From Saprospiraceae bacterium (GTDB lineage: Bacteria > Bacteroidota > Bacteroidia > Chitinophagales > Saprospiraceae): DNA of 13,883 nucleotides. The notes below the pieces were generated by a model. It saw only the letters and a program-made list of their open reading frames with translations. It ran no database searches and was not told where the DNA came from. Within the stretch, counting starts at the first letter, position 1; each line of letters opens with the position of its first letter. The DNA lies in the NCBI GenBank assembly GCA_020628755.1, contig JAHDEQ010000089.1:1-13883 (forward strand), given 5' to 3'. The translations under genes were made by a program, and so were the position numbers. Shown here piece after piece: positions 1 to 6,890 of this stretch.

Positions 1-31
1 ACCTAGATTTTTAATCTTTTTCCGCTATTGC

Positions 32-76
32 TCCAAAATTTTAAAAATTCTCCCTGCGGGCGGTCAAAATTTTGGA
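32..76. repeat. 11-bp inverted repeat downstream of the T9SS type A gene; possible terminator
   Basis: Positions 32-42 (TCCAAAATTTT) and 66-76 (AAAATTTTGGA) are perfect reverse complements separated by 23 nt. The spacer contains a small GC-rich element (CCC-TGC-GGG, 52-60). It lies about 80 nt beyond the stop codon of the leftward gene, so it could be the 3' hairpin of that operon. However, the stem is AT-rich, the loop is long, and there is no clean T-run directly after it on the minus strand. A T-run (83-88) follows a few bases later on the plus strand. It could also be a degenerate palindromic intergenic repeat. The remaining bases of 1-154 show nothing else that I can support. Confidence 0.4.
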
Positions 77-154
77 AATTGCTTTTTTCGACATTTAAAT
101 TCTTCTAAAGCGAGAACTACTATCACAGCATTACGAAAATTAACACAAAGATTT

Positions 155-2557
155 CTACTCTACCACAATCCGCTGAGTGTATCTTTTTGAGTTTGAAATA
201 ATAGAAACGGTATAAACTCCTTTTGGAAAATTATTGACCTCTATTTTTTCTTCTAATTTGCCATTGAGCTTTGTATATTTTCTCTCTTGAACGAGCATTC
301 CTTTGTAATCATAAATCCTCATTGATGCTGATTTTAACCCTTCTTTTTCAAATTGGATAAATACCAATTTATCGTTTGGAGAATTATAGACCCAAAAATC
401 TTCTTTGTCCAAATCTGTTGTTAGACTTGGACTTTCATCATCATCGGTTTGCAAATTGCTAGTCCCTGAACATGGAATAATATCTGCACAGAAATTTGCC
501 CCTAACTCTACTTCAAAACCTGCATTTAGATTAATTTCTTGTCCTGCAATAAAATTGGTATTGGCATATTGCTCAACCATCAAATCAGAAGTTACACTCA
601 TAATTGCTGAGTAAGTTTTGGATTGAGCAGGATTGTCTGCTACGACCAAATGGTTGACGGTACAATCATTTATGGGTAAACCCATGCCAGCACAATTGCA
701 ATAGGCATCGTAGCGGTCATCGGTAGTTGTTGAGTCGCCATCATCGCAGGTTGTACCTGCATCGGGACAAGTGCTTGCATCAAAAATGATTTCGCTGAAT
801 CCTGCACAAGAGCCATTGTTCCAAGAAGTGAGAGCAGTTATCAAAATATATCGTGCTGCTAGACCATTCAAATCTGGTCCTAGTATGCCCGAATATGAGC
901 TAATACCTGGAGCTTGCGGCAACTGGTAAGACCCTAAAGTTGTCCAATCCACGCCATTGAGCGAATAGTCCACTACAAAGTCTTTTACACCATTTCCCGT
1001 ACTTCCAGCTATATTATAATTATACATGGTAGTTTCATTCAGACTATAGACTTCGCTAAAATCATATAATATCCAATGTGAATCTCCTCTTGACGGATTT
1101 GGATTTGGAGAAGTCGTACAGGACAACCAACTGTTGCCTGTACTCGTGCTATGTTCATCTTTATAGGCACAAGCATCAAAAGGTGTGTAGGTTTCTAACT
1201 CCGTACAGTCGCCATTGGGACAGGGAACTCCTGCACAATTACAATTACTAATGACATCGCCATAAGTACTAGAATTTTTATCGTCGCAAGCTGTACCATC
1301 AGGCAAGCAAGCGGTTTCGCAATCGTATTCAAACAAATAGCGAGTTGGAACAACACGCCATTGGTCGTCGCCATAAAAATCAGATTTCCAATAAACATAA
1401 AAACGGTTCGTATTCGTATTTTCTTTATAATGGATTTCCATATAATAATATTGACCCGCCACCAATGGAATTACAGACGAAGTTTGCTGGGGAAATTCAT
1501 CATGCTCAAATACTCCATTTCCTCCTACAGTATTGGCGATTAATTGACGATTGAATGGTTCTTCATCAGAACTCAAATAAACCACTCCTCGGTCATCGGC
1601 CGTCATATTAAATTGGTAATTGCCTGTATAAGGTGCATATAAATAGGTTTTGATTACTTGTCCAAAAGAGTCAATTCCAAGCATGGTATTGTAGGTACTC
1701 AAATGATTAAATAACTCAACAAACTCAACAGTATCGGGCATCAATGGATAACGAGGGTCATCATATAAATCACTAAGATTATTGCCTTGTAAATCTCTCC
1801 AGGTCAGGCTTTGTAAAACACCCTGACGGCCAACGCAACCTAAAGCAGAAGGCTGGTCGCCAATACAATTGCAAGCTCCATCTTCTCTATCGTTAGAGGT
1901 ATTTGCATCACCATCGTCGCAAGGCGTTCCTGCAGGTTGACAATAATTATCGCAGGTGTATTCATAGACATGATTTACTGGTATGATTTGCCAAGCAGAA
2001 TCGGGCATACTTGGTGTATGCCAATGCAACATGGCATAATCATCGCCTGTTTGTTCCTTATGATGCAATTCAAAATAATAATAAGTATTTTCTACTAGAT
2101 TGACAGGAACAGAAATGGATTCAGGGCGGGTATAAAATCCCGTGCGCCCAGTTACACCCGTAAGTGCAACTTCTAATTCTTTATTGTTTGGATTATCATC
2201 CGTACTCATATAAAAATTGACTCGGGTATCACCTAATACATTAAATTCATAAGTGCCTGTTTCTGGGACTGTAAAATAACCTTTCATCAAAGAGCCAAAA
2301 TAATCATTGAATCTACTAACTCCTGATGTATTGCTTACATATTCAAAGCCCGATGGCCCTTGAGGGTAAGCATGATGTGTATATAAATGATTGAGTTCGC
2401 CACGTTCAACATTGTTGTAATAATACCACTTTAATTGTCCTTGTGGGCCAATACATGGATTGGATGTAGGCGGAGGCGTTGTTTGTGCATGGACAAATGC
2501 ACAAACTGCGATAAGGATTAGGGTCGTTAATATATTTTTAAAGGTCATTATTTTCAT
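155..2557 (-). CDS. Secreted multidomain PA14/discoidin-like protein with T9SS type A sorting domain
   Basis: An 800-residue exported protein. I start at the ATG at 2557; an in-frame TTG at 2569 and a second ATG at 2548 are alternatives, and no Shine-Dalgarno distinguishes them. A Sec signal peptide covers about residues 1-25 (hydrophobic core LTTLILIAVCAFVHA). Next come a PA14-like domain (about 41-201; GYFTVPETGTYEF, then YYYFELHHKE) and a second one (about 245-413; TYLYAPYTGNYQFNMTADD, YYYMEIHYKE). A discoidin/F5-8C-like domain follows (about 455-594; DYSLNGVDWTTLG). A Cys/Asp-rich linker of the form CDD-x(n)-CNCxG occurs three times (206-232, 417-442, 597-623). Residues 642-692 resemble the '3-coathanger stack' module seen in Bacteroidota. 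Residues 721-800 form a Por-secretion-type tail ending in KGVYTVSIISNSKRYTQRIV. PA14 and discoidin folds commonly bind carbohydrate, so surface glycan binding is inferred. It is the last gene of the minus-strand trio, 27 bp after the DUF1501 gene. Confidence 0.87.
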   Translation of the reverse strand: MKIMTFKNILTTLILIAVCAFVHAQTTPPPTSNPCIGPQGQLKWYYYNNVERGELNHLYTHHAYPQGPSGFEYVSNTSGVSRFNDYFGSLMKGYFTVPETGTYEFNVLGDTRVNFYMSTDDNPNNKELEVALTGVTGRTGFYTRPESISVPVNLVENTYYYFELHHKEQTGDDYAMLHWHTPSMPDSAWQIIPVNHVYEYTCDNYCQPAGTPCDDGDANTSNDREDGACNCIGDQPSALGCVGRQGVLQSLTWRDLQGNNLSDLYDDPRYPLMPDTVEFVELFNHLSTYNTMLGIDSFGQVIKTYLYAPYTGNYQFNMTADDRGVVYLSSDEEPFNRQLIANTVGGNGVFEHDEFPQQTSSVIPLVAGQYYYMEIHYKENTNTNRFYVYWKSDFYGDDQWRVVPTRYLFEYDCETACLPDGTACDDKNSSTYGDVISNCNCAGVPCPNGDCTELETYTPFDACAYKDEHSTSTGNSWLSCTTSPNPNPSRGDSHWILYDFSEVYSLNETTMYNYNIAGSTGNGVKDFVVDYSLNGVDWTTLGSYQLPQAPGISSYSGILGPDLNGLAARYILITALTSWNNGSCAGFSEIIFDASTCPDAGTTCDDGDSTTTDDRYDAYCNCAGMGLPINDCTVNHLVVADNPAQSKTYSAIMSVTSDLMVEQYANTNFIAGQEINLNAGFEVELGANFCADIIPCSGTSNLQTDDDESPSLTTDLDKEDFWVYNSPNDKLVFIQFEKEGLKSASMRIYDYKGMLVQERKYTKLNGKLEEKIEVNNFPKGVYTVSIISNSKRYTQRIVVE

Positions 2558-2584
2558 TTTGAAATACAAAGAAAAAGTTTGGGT

Positions 2585-3976
2585 TTAGAGCAAAAATCCA
2601 ATTGGTGGTGTGGTCGAACCTACCGAATAAAAATTGCCAATATTGGGTAATACATAAGGTATATCACCATCCGAAACTCCAAACCAAGAAATCAACTCCG
2701 CAAAATATTCATCGCAAGAAACTTGCGGAATCATACGGCCTCTTGAATTATTACTCAATGGATTATCATCAATATATAAATCAGGATATTGACCATAAAT
2801 TTCTTTTCCTTTTACAGCTCCTCCCATGACCATGACATTGCCTCCCCAAGCATGGTCAGAGCCATTGCCATTGGAAGTAAGTGTTCGACCAAAATCCGAT
2901 ATTGTAAAAGTGGTTACATCATTTTCGACACCTAATTCTTGTAGAGCCGTGTAAAATTCTCCTAACGCTGTACTCAAAGCCAACATCAAATCAGAGTGGT
3001 CGTTGAAATCATTGTGCGTATCAAAACCTCCAAGTGAGACAAAGAAAATTTGACGATTCATACCCAAAGTTTGGCGAGCAGCAATGGTTTTGGCAACCAT
3101 GCTTAAATCTTCGGCCAAATCGTTGTCTTCGGTAAATGTGGTTGCCAAAGGTGGTACTCCAACTATAGCCGCACTAAAAATCTCAGCAGCTTCGATTCCA
3201 CTTCCAGTCACATTGGCTACGGTTTGTTCAAAAACATTGAGGTAGGACGCTCCTACCATATTCTCAATACTGGTATTTCTTAGAAGTGTTAAAAATCCAT
3301 TTGTATTAGTACCTGATATAGGTTCTATGATATTTGCCCCCAAGCCACTATTGGAAATGGAATATTCCAATAAGCTATTGCTCGATTGAAAAATATTTTT
3401 TCCTTCCAAAGAGATATTTATAGAAATTGCAGGATTATTATTTAAGCTACTCAACAACTCTCCTGTACGGCCGCCCCAACCTAGAGAAGAACTATCCTGT
3501 GGCATGGAAGTCATCCACTGCTCTTTTTGGTCGGAGTGCGAATACAATCGAATTGGACGTTCTTTGCTATTATATTCATCAATATCAGCCATTGGTTCTA
3601 CTAAAGTTCCAACATTGGAAATAAAGGCCAAATTGCCATCGTCAAACAATTGTTGAACTTGGGTCATATTTGGGTGAATCCCCAAATCTTTTCCTATAGA
3701 AGTAATGGGATTAAGTGGCAATATATCTGCTTGTGGAATCGCCAAATTGGTACGCGTTGTAGCATATTCTGCATACTCTGCTGCACCTCTCGGCATCAAC
3801 ATATTGAACGAATCATTTCCTCCATTGAGCAATACACAAACTAAGGCTTTGTAGTCATTGCTGTATTTGGCAGGATTGATGGCGCTGGTCTTACACAAGT
3901 CCAAAAGGGTGGATAGAATGGTCGTTCCACTCATACCTGCGCAGGCACTATACTTTAAAAAATTTCTTCTTTTCAT
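2585..3976 (-). CDS. DUF1501 family protein with Tat-type signal
   Basis: A 463-residue member of the DUF1501 family, whose fold is related to the alkaline phosphatase/sulfatase superfamily but whose biochemical function is not established. The ATG at 3976 is chosen over an upstream in-frame GTG (3994) because it places a twin-arginine motif, KRRNFLK (residues 2-8), at the N terminus, followed by a hydrophobic stretch; export by Tat is inferred. Family hallmarks are visible in order: VLLNGGNDSFNMLMP (48-62), LGIHPNM (98-104), SHSDQKEQW (146-154), LGGFDTH (315-321), ISDFGRT (359-365) and SDHAWGGNVMVMGG (373-386). Length is typical and nothing appears truncated. It lies 47 bp after a DUF1800 gene, the usual partner of DUF1501 in many bacteria, and 27 bp before a T9SS cargo gene, which points to one transcript. 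Substrate and reaction are unknown. Confidence 0.94.
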   Translation of the reverse strand: MKRRNFLKYSACAGMSGTTILSTLLDLCKTSAINPAKYSNDYKALVCVLLNGGNDSFNMLMPRGAAEYAEYATTRTNLAIPQADILPLNPITSIGKDLGIHPNMTQVQQLFDDGNLAFISNVGTLVEPMADIDEYNSKERPIRLYSHSDQKEQWMTSMPQDSSSLGWGGRTGELLSSLNNNPAISINISLEGKNIFQSSNSLLEYSISNSGLGANIIEPISGTNTNGFLTLLRNTSIENMVGASYLNVFEQTVANVTGSGIEAAEIFSAAIVGVPPLATTFTEDNDLAEDLSMVAKTIAARQTLGMNRQIFFVSLGGFDTHNDFNDHSDLMLALSTALGEFYTALQELGVENDVTTFTISDFGRTLTSNGNGSDHAWGGNVMVMGGAVKGKEIYGQYPDLYIDDNPLSNNSRGRMIPQVSCDEYFAELISWFGVSDGDIPYVLPNIGNFYSVGSTTPPIGFLL

Positions 3977-3990
3977 AATTTGTATGGTGT

Positions 3991-4020
3991 TCACGTGTTC
4001 ATGTACTCACGTGTTCATGT
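3991..4020. repeat. Perfect 14-bp tandem direct repeat (period 16) in the DUF1800-DUF1501 gap
   Basis: TCACGTGTTCATGT occurs at 3991-4004 and again at 4007-4020, separated by AC. It fills most of the 47-bp spacer between the DUF1800 stop and the DUF1501 start. Read on the coding (minus) strand, each copy contains ATG-AAC-ACG-TGA, a complete three-codon mini-ORF (4018-4007 and 4002-3991) in two different frames. Each copy also contains the palindrome CACGTG. The repeat could be a recent slippage duplication, a protein-binding site or a translational spacer element; the sequence alone does not decide. Confidence 0.85.
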
Positions 4021-4023
4021 TAT

Positions 4024-5826
4024 TTATTTTATTATTAAATAATCAGGAGAGTACATGACCAAAAAGATGGCAATTCGGACTCGTGATTCGGGTTGATTTT
4101 CTGGAATTTGTTTTACGGTATTTACAATATTGTTGAACGTAGTTTCTTTGATTTGACCATGAGCTAGAATCAGATTTAGTCTTTCGACTAAATCGTCCAC
4201 CAAATCATCGCTAGTAAGAGCTAGTTCATCACTAAAATCAGGATAAGCCTCTTTGTTGAAGTCATAGATTTCATCATCATAAAAAGAATTATACTCCATC
4301 AAATCGTCGTCATCGTCGAGCCAATGTTTGAGTTCCGTTCCATATTCGATGATGGTTCGAGAGTCTAGTATTTGAAATTCAGGTGCAACTAAGTTGGCTT
4401 GTTCTACAGGACCAATGGGCTGATAGTCTGGTATAAAAAAGTTGAAAACTGAAGGGGCTGTCATAGGACGTTGTTGGGTAGCAGCCAACAGTCTATCCAT
4501 ATCATTTCTATAAATACCCGAACCATTGGGTACATAAGCATTAAATGCTCGAATCAGTTGTGTATGTCGAACCATTGGTTCACGCAACATACCTGTGTAT
4601 GGTGCGCTGACTTTTGAACAATCTCTAGCTTCTTCGTCTAGTAAAATAGCTTTTACAACAGCTCCTAAATCGCCACGAATTCCACTTCCATTATTGGCAA
4701 AAATTGCCGAAACACGAGCTATATATTCAGGTGAAGGATTAGACGTAACCAAACGCTGTATTAGGCGACGCGCCATAAAAGGTCCTACATTTTGATGTTG
4801 AAACAAAAAGTCCAATGCATCGGCAATGTCTGCATCGCCATCTACTGGATTACGGTCAGGAATATTGAGACCATTGAGCAAAGATTTTGGGCCAGGCTCG
4901 TGTTCATCATCGTACATTTTCATGGGAGTGGTTTCGCTATCATTGGTTGGAGCATTGTTGATTCCAAAAAACAAAGCATCGCCCCACGAAAGTCCTGTAA
5001 AGACTTTTGCTAGTTCTACTATATCATCGTTGGTATAAGTCTCGATTGAATTGCCATTATTATCTAAAACTGCTGTTCCGTCGGGATTGAGTTGAAACAA
5101 ACCAATAGAAAACAATTGCATGATTTCTCTTGCATAATTTTCATCAGGAAAAATATTATTGTCTGGGTCTGACTTGGGATTGTTCAGATGGGTCAGGTAC
5201 TGACCCATTGCTGGATGGTAAGTTACTTCTTCCAAAAGTGTCCTATAATTTCCAAAAGCATTGCGTAGTAAAATATCATAATAATCGGCCAACATTCTGG
5301 GTTCATCATCAAAACTTGGAAAAGACGAAATAACAAAAATCTCGCTTAAAGCCAAAGCCACTCTTGAACGTAACACATCTGGGGACTCCACCATATATTT
5401 TGTCCAGGGGAAAGCAAAATGGCGATAACGAGGTGTAAACTCTGCAATATCGGTTCCATAAAACAACATGGAATCAATTGCCATTTGGATGAGTTCGTCA
5501 TAATTATCTTTTAGGTAAAAAGAAACGGGCATGGCCTGTTGTTCATCAATCCAATCGCTAAAACTAGAATTAGCTAAAGCAACGATAGACTCATAATCAG
5601 AACCCAAAGTAGCATGTCCCAAAAAGCGAGAAGCCGCAACCAAATTGGGTGCCATACCATGACCATTGAGGGTATTGTCGCCAACTTCTACAGATTGATT
5701 GGCACTTGTGCTAATTGTGACTTTGCTAAAATTTTCGCCACCACCTATCTTGATTGGATTTTGGCCCATTACACAAAAAGGCAGTATGCAAAATACAAGC
5801 AAGAATGCTTTTGTAATTTGTAACAT
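4024..5826 (-). CDS. DUF1800 family exported protein
   Basis: A 600-residue member of the DUF1800 family, starting at the ATG at 5826 and carrying a Sec-type signal peptide (residues 1-21, KAFLLVFCILPFCVMG). Family motifs in order: ASRFLGHATLG (65-75), RVALALSEIFVIS (155-167), LLRNAFGNYRTLLEEVTYHP (186-205), PDENYAREIMQLFSIG (227-242), LAKVFTGLSW (272-281), GPFMARRLIQRLVTSNPSP (348-366), GDLGAVVKAILLD (385-397), REPMVRH (415-421), RPMTAPSVFNFF (453-464) and a C-terminal RVRIAIFLVMYSPDYLI (582-598). No enzymatic activity is established for the family. An Asp-rich stretch (about 503-545) near the C terminus is locally low in complexity. It is the first gene of the minus-strand trio and carries no T9SS tail of its own, so a periplasmic or outer-envelope location is inferred. 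It probably acts with the neighbouring DUF1501 protein. Confidence 0.94.
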   Translation of the reverse strand: MLQITKAFLLVFCILPFCVMGQNPIKIGGGENFSKVTISTSANQSVEVGDNTLNGHGMAPNLVAASRFLGHATLGSDYESIVALANSSFSDWIDEQQAMPVSFYLKDNYDELIQMAIDSMLFYGTDIAEFTPRYRHFAFPWTKYMVESPDVLRSRVALALSEIFVISSFPSFDDEPRMLADYYDILLRNAFGNYRTLLEEVTYHPAMGQYLTHLNNPKSDPDNNIFPDENYAREIMQLFSIGLFQLNPDGTAVLDNNGNSIETYTNDDIVELAKVFTGLSWGDALFFGINNAPTNDSETTPMKMYDDEHEPGPKSLLNGLNIPDRNPVDGDADIADALDFLFQHQNVGPFMARRLIQRLVTSNPSPEYIARVSAIFANNGSGIRGDLGAVVKAILLDEEARDCSKVSAPYTGMLREPMVRHTQLIRAFNAYVPNGSGIYRNDMDRLLAATQQRPMTAPSVFNFFIPDYQPIGPVEQANLVAPEFQILDSRTIIEYGTELKHWLDDDDDLMEYNSFYDDEIYDFNKEAYPDFSDELALTSDDLVDDLVERLNLILAHGQIKETTFNNIVNTVKQIPENQPESRVRIAIFLVMYSPDYLIIK

Positions 5827-5843
5827 ATACTAAATATTTGACC

Positions 5844-5873
5844 TAGCATTGAGGTACTTCAATGCTATTTTTT
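5844..5873. promoter_or_regulatory. 9-bp hairpin with T-run just upstream of DUF1800
   Basis: TAGCATTGA (5844-5852) and TCAATGCTA (5859-5867) are perfect reverse complements around a 6-nt loop centred on GTAC. On the plus strand the stem is followed by six Ts (5868-5873), the form of an intrinsic terminator. No plus-strand gene ends here, though, so it could only stop antisense transcription leaving the minus-strand operon. On the minus strand it would lie in the 5' leader of DUF1800, ending 17 nt before the start codon, where it could be an operator or an mRNA structure. Confidence 0.55.
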
Positions 5874-5879
5874 AAATTT

Positions 5880-5887
5880 CAAACTTA
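5880..5887 (-). promoter_or_regulatory. Candidate -7 element for the DUF1800 operon
   Basis: The minus strand reads TAAGTTTG, an exact match to the Bacteroidota -7 consensus TAnnTTTG. It would give a leader of roughly 50 nt that contains the hairpin. No TTTG is present at the expected -33 spacing: the nearest TTTG is only 9 nt upstream. The call is therefore weak. Confidence 0.35.
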
Positions 5888-6186
5888 GTGTTTTCTCAAA
5901 AATTTACTGTGGGAATTAGAAACCTTGAACTTGGAGTTCATTGTGCCGTTTTCATAAAGCGAAAACAGCTAATCTTTTTTGGGCTTAAAGACTGGTCGTA
6001 AGATAATGTAATGTCAATAAAAAAACTTCGATATAAAGTGATTTTTGTGACTAGGACAAATATATAGTTTAAATATGATAATTCTATATATTTTTGATTA
6101 TTTTCTTTTGATTTGCTTGTCAATTCGTTTTAATATGAATAAATGGTTCAATTTTGAGAGAACCTTTTGGAATAGAATAGTTTTTC

Positions 6187-6217
6187 TTTGTTTAAATCGG
6201 GCGGTCTTCTATTTTTG
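6187..6217 (+). promoter_or_regulatory. Bacteroidota-type promoter of cysH
   Basis: TTTG at 6187-6190 and TATTTTTG at 6210-6217 are separated by 19 bp, matching the established Bacteroidota pattern of a -33 TTTG and a -7 TAnnTTTG. The expected transcription start falls within a few bases of the ATG at 6222, so the mRNA would be leaderless or nearly so. This match also supports choosing 6222 as the start over upstream in-frame codons. Confidence 0.7.
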
Positions 6218-6221
6218 CACT

Positions 6222-6890
6222 ATGTCAACCAATATCGAACATCAAATACAGCTATTCAAAAATAAAATTGCTGAATACAAAGCCGAAGGTAAAACGCTTT
6301 TTGCCACCTCTTCTTTCCAAACGCATAGTATTCCGATGCTGCATTTGATAAGCCAAATTGATGCCTCTATTCCTATTTATTTTTTAAATACAGGTTTTCA
6401 TTTTCCCGAAGTTCATACCTTTAAAAACCATATAGCAAAGCTATATGGTCTGACGATCAAAAACGCTGTCTCGCCCGTTTCTAAGCATTTACAAAAGGTC
6501 GAAAACGGTCAGTTTTATTTTGCTTCTAATCCCAATTATTGTTGTTATTTGAATAAGACGTTGCCAACAGAAAAGCTGCTACAACAATATGACATTTGGA
6601 TTAATGGTGTTCGCAAAGACCAAAATCAAAATCGTAGTCAAATGGATTTGGAAGCTCCTACGCCGCAACGTGCCATGCGTTTTCATCCGATGCTCGATTG
6701 GACAAATAAAATGATTTGGGAATACATCAACACACACAATTTGCCGCCCAATCCTTTGGAGGCAAAAGGCTATCTAAGTATTGGTTGCCGACCTTGTACC
6801 GAAAAATTTGACTTTGAAAACAACCGTGAAGGTCGTTGGAGTGGAATGAAAAAAACGGAATGTGGACTACACACTGATTTGATAAAATGA
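6222..6890 (+). CDS. cysH: Phosphoadenylyl-/adenylyl-sulfate reductase (4Fe-4S type)
   Basis: A 222-residue cytoplasmic enzyme of the CysH family, which reduces activated sulfate (APS or PAPS) to sulfite using thioredoxin in assimilatory sulfur metabolism. Visible motifs: the nucleotide-binding loop FATSSFQTHS (27-36), FLNTGFHFPEV (54-64), the adjacent pair C107-C108, the NGVRKDQNQNR segment (128-138), C189-x2-C192 and the catalytic ECGLH (213-217). The CC...CxxC set is the signature of the iron-sulfur cluster form, which in characterised members accepts APS; both substrates remain possible. The open frame extends upstream to 6075, but the ATG at 6222 is chosen because homologous sequence begins there, the length fits the family, and a promoter sits at 6187-6217. 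It overlaps the following epimerase gene by ATGA, so the two are cotranscribed. A perfect hairpin lies within the gene. Confidence 0.93.
   Translation: MSTNIEHQIQLFKNKIAEYKAEGKTLFATSSFQTHSIPMLHLISQIDASIPIYFLNTGFHFPEVHTFKNHIAKLYGLTIKNAVSPVSKHLQKVENGQFYFASNPNYCCYLNKTLPTEKLLQQYDIWINGVRKDQNQNRSQMDLEAPTPQRAMRFHPMLDWTNKMIWEYINTHNLPPNPLEAKGYLSIGCRPCTEKFDFENNREGRWSGMKKTECGLHTDLIK
6427..6449. repeat. Perfect 10-bp inverted repeat inside cysH
   Basis: ACCATATAGC (6427-6436) and GCTATATGGT (6440-6449) are exact reverse complements with an AAA loop. The sequence encodes residues around NHIAKLYG of CysH, a region that still fits the family pattern (a helix followed by YGL), so it does not look like an insertion. 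It would form a compact mRNA hairpin about 205 nt after the start codon. A role is not known and chance is possible. Confidence 0.8.

Larger units (their letters stand above)
5827..6221. other. Divergent intergenic region between the DUF1800 operon and cysH
   Basis: This 395-bp AT-rich stretch separates two outward-reading units and I see no convincing gene in it. It holds a 9-bp hairpin next to the DUF1800 start (5844-5867) and a TAAGTTTG element on the minus strand (5887-5880). It also holds a second minus-strand -7-like element TATATTTG (6064-6057), a small palindrome TGAACT-TGG-AGTTCA (5926-5940), a 5-bp inverted repeat GGTTC/GAACC (6145-6149, 6160-6164), and the cysH promoter (6187-6217). 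The small palindromes are candidate operator sites only; in AT-rich DNA several could be chance. Confidence 0.6.

Noticed and set aside
5938..6123. Minus-strand 61-codon open frame in the divergent intergenic region
   Set aside because: It begins at TTG, has no recognisable domain, is AT-rich low-information sequence, and overlaps candidate regulatory DNA.
6075..6221. N-terminal extension of cysH upstream of 6222
   Set aside because: The 49 extra residues do not resemble the CysH family and the frame runs through a well-matched promoter.
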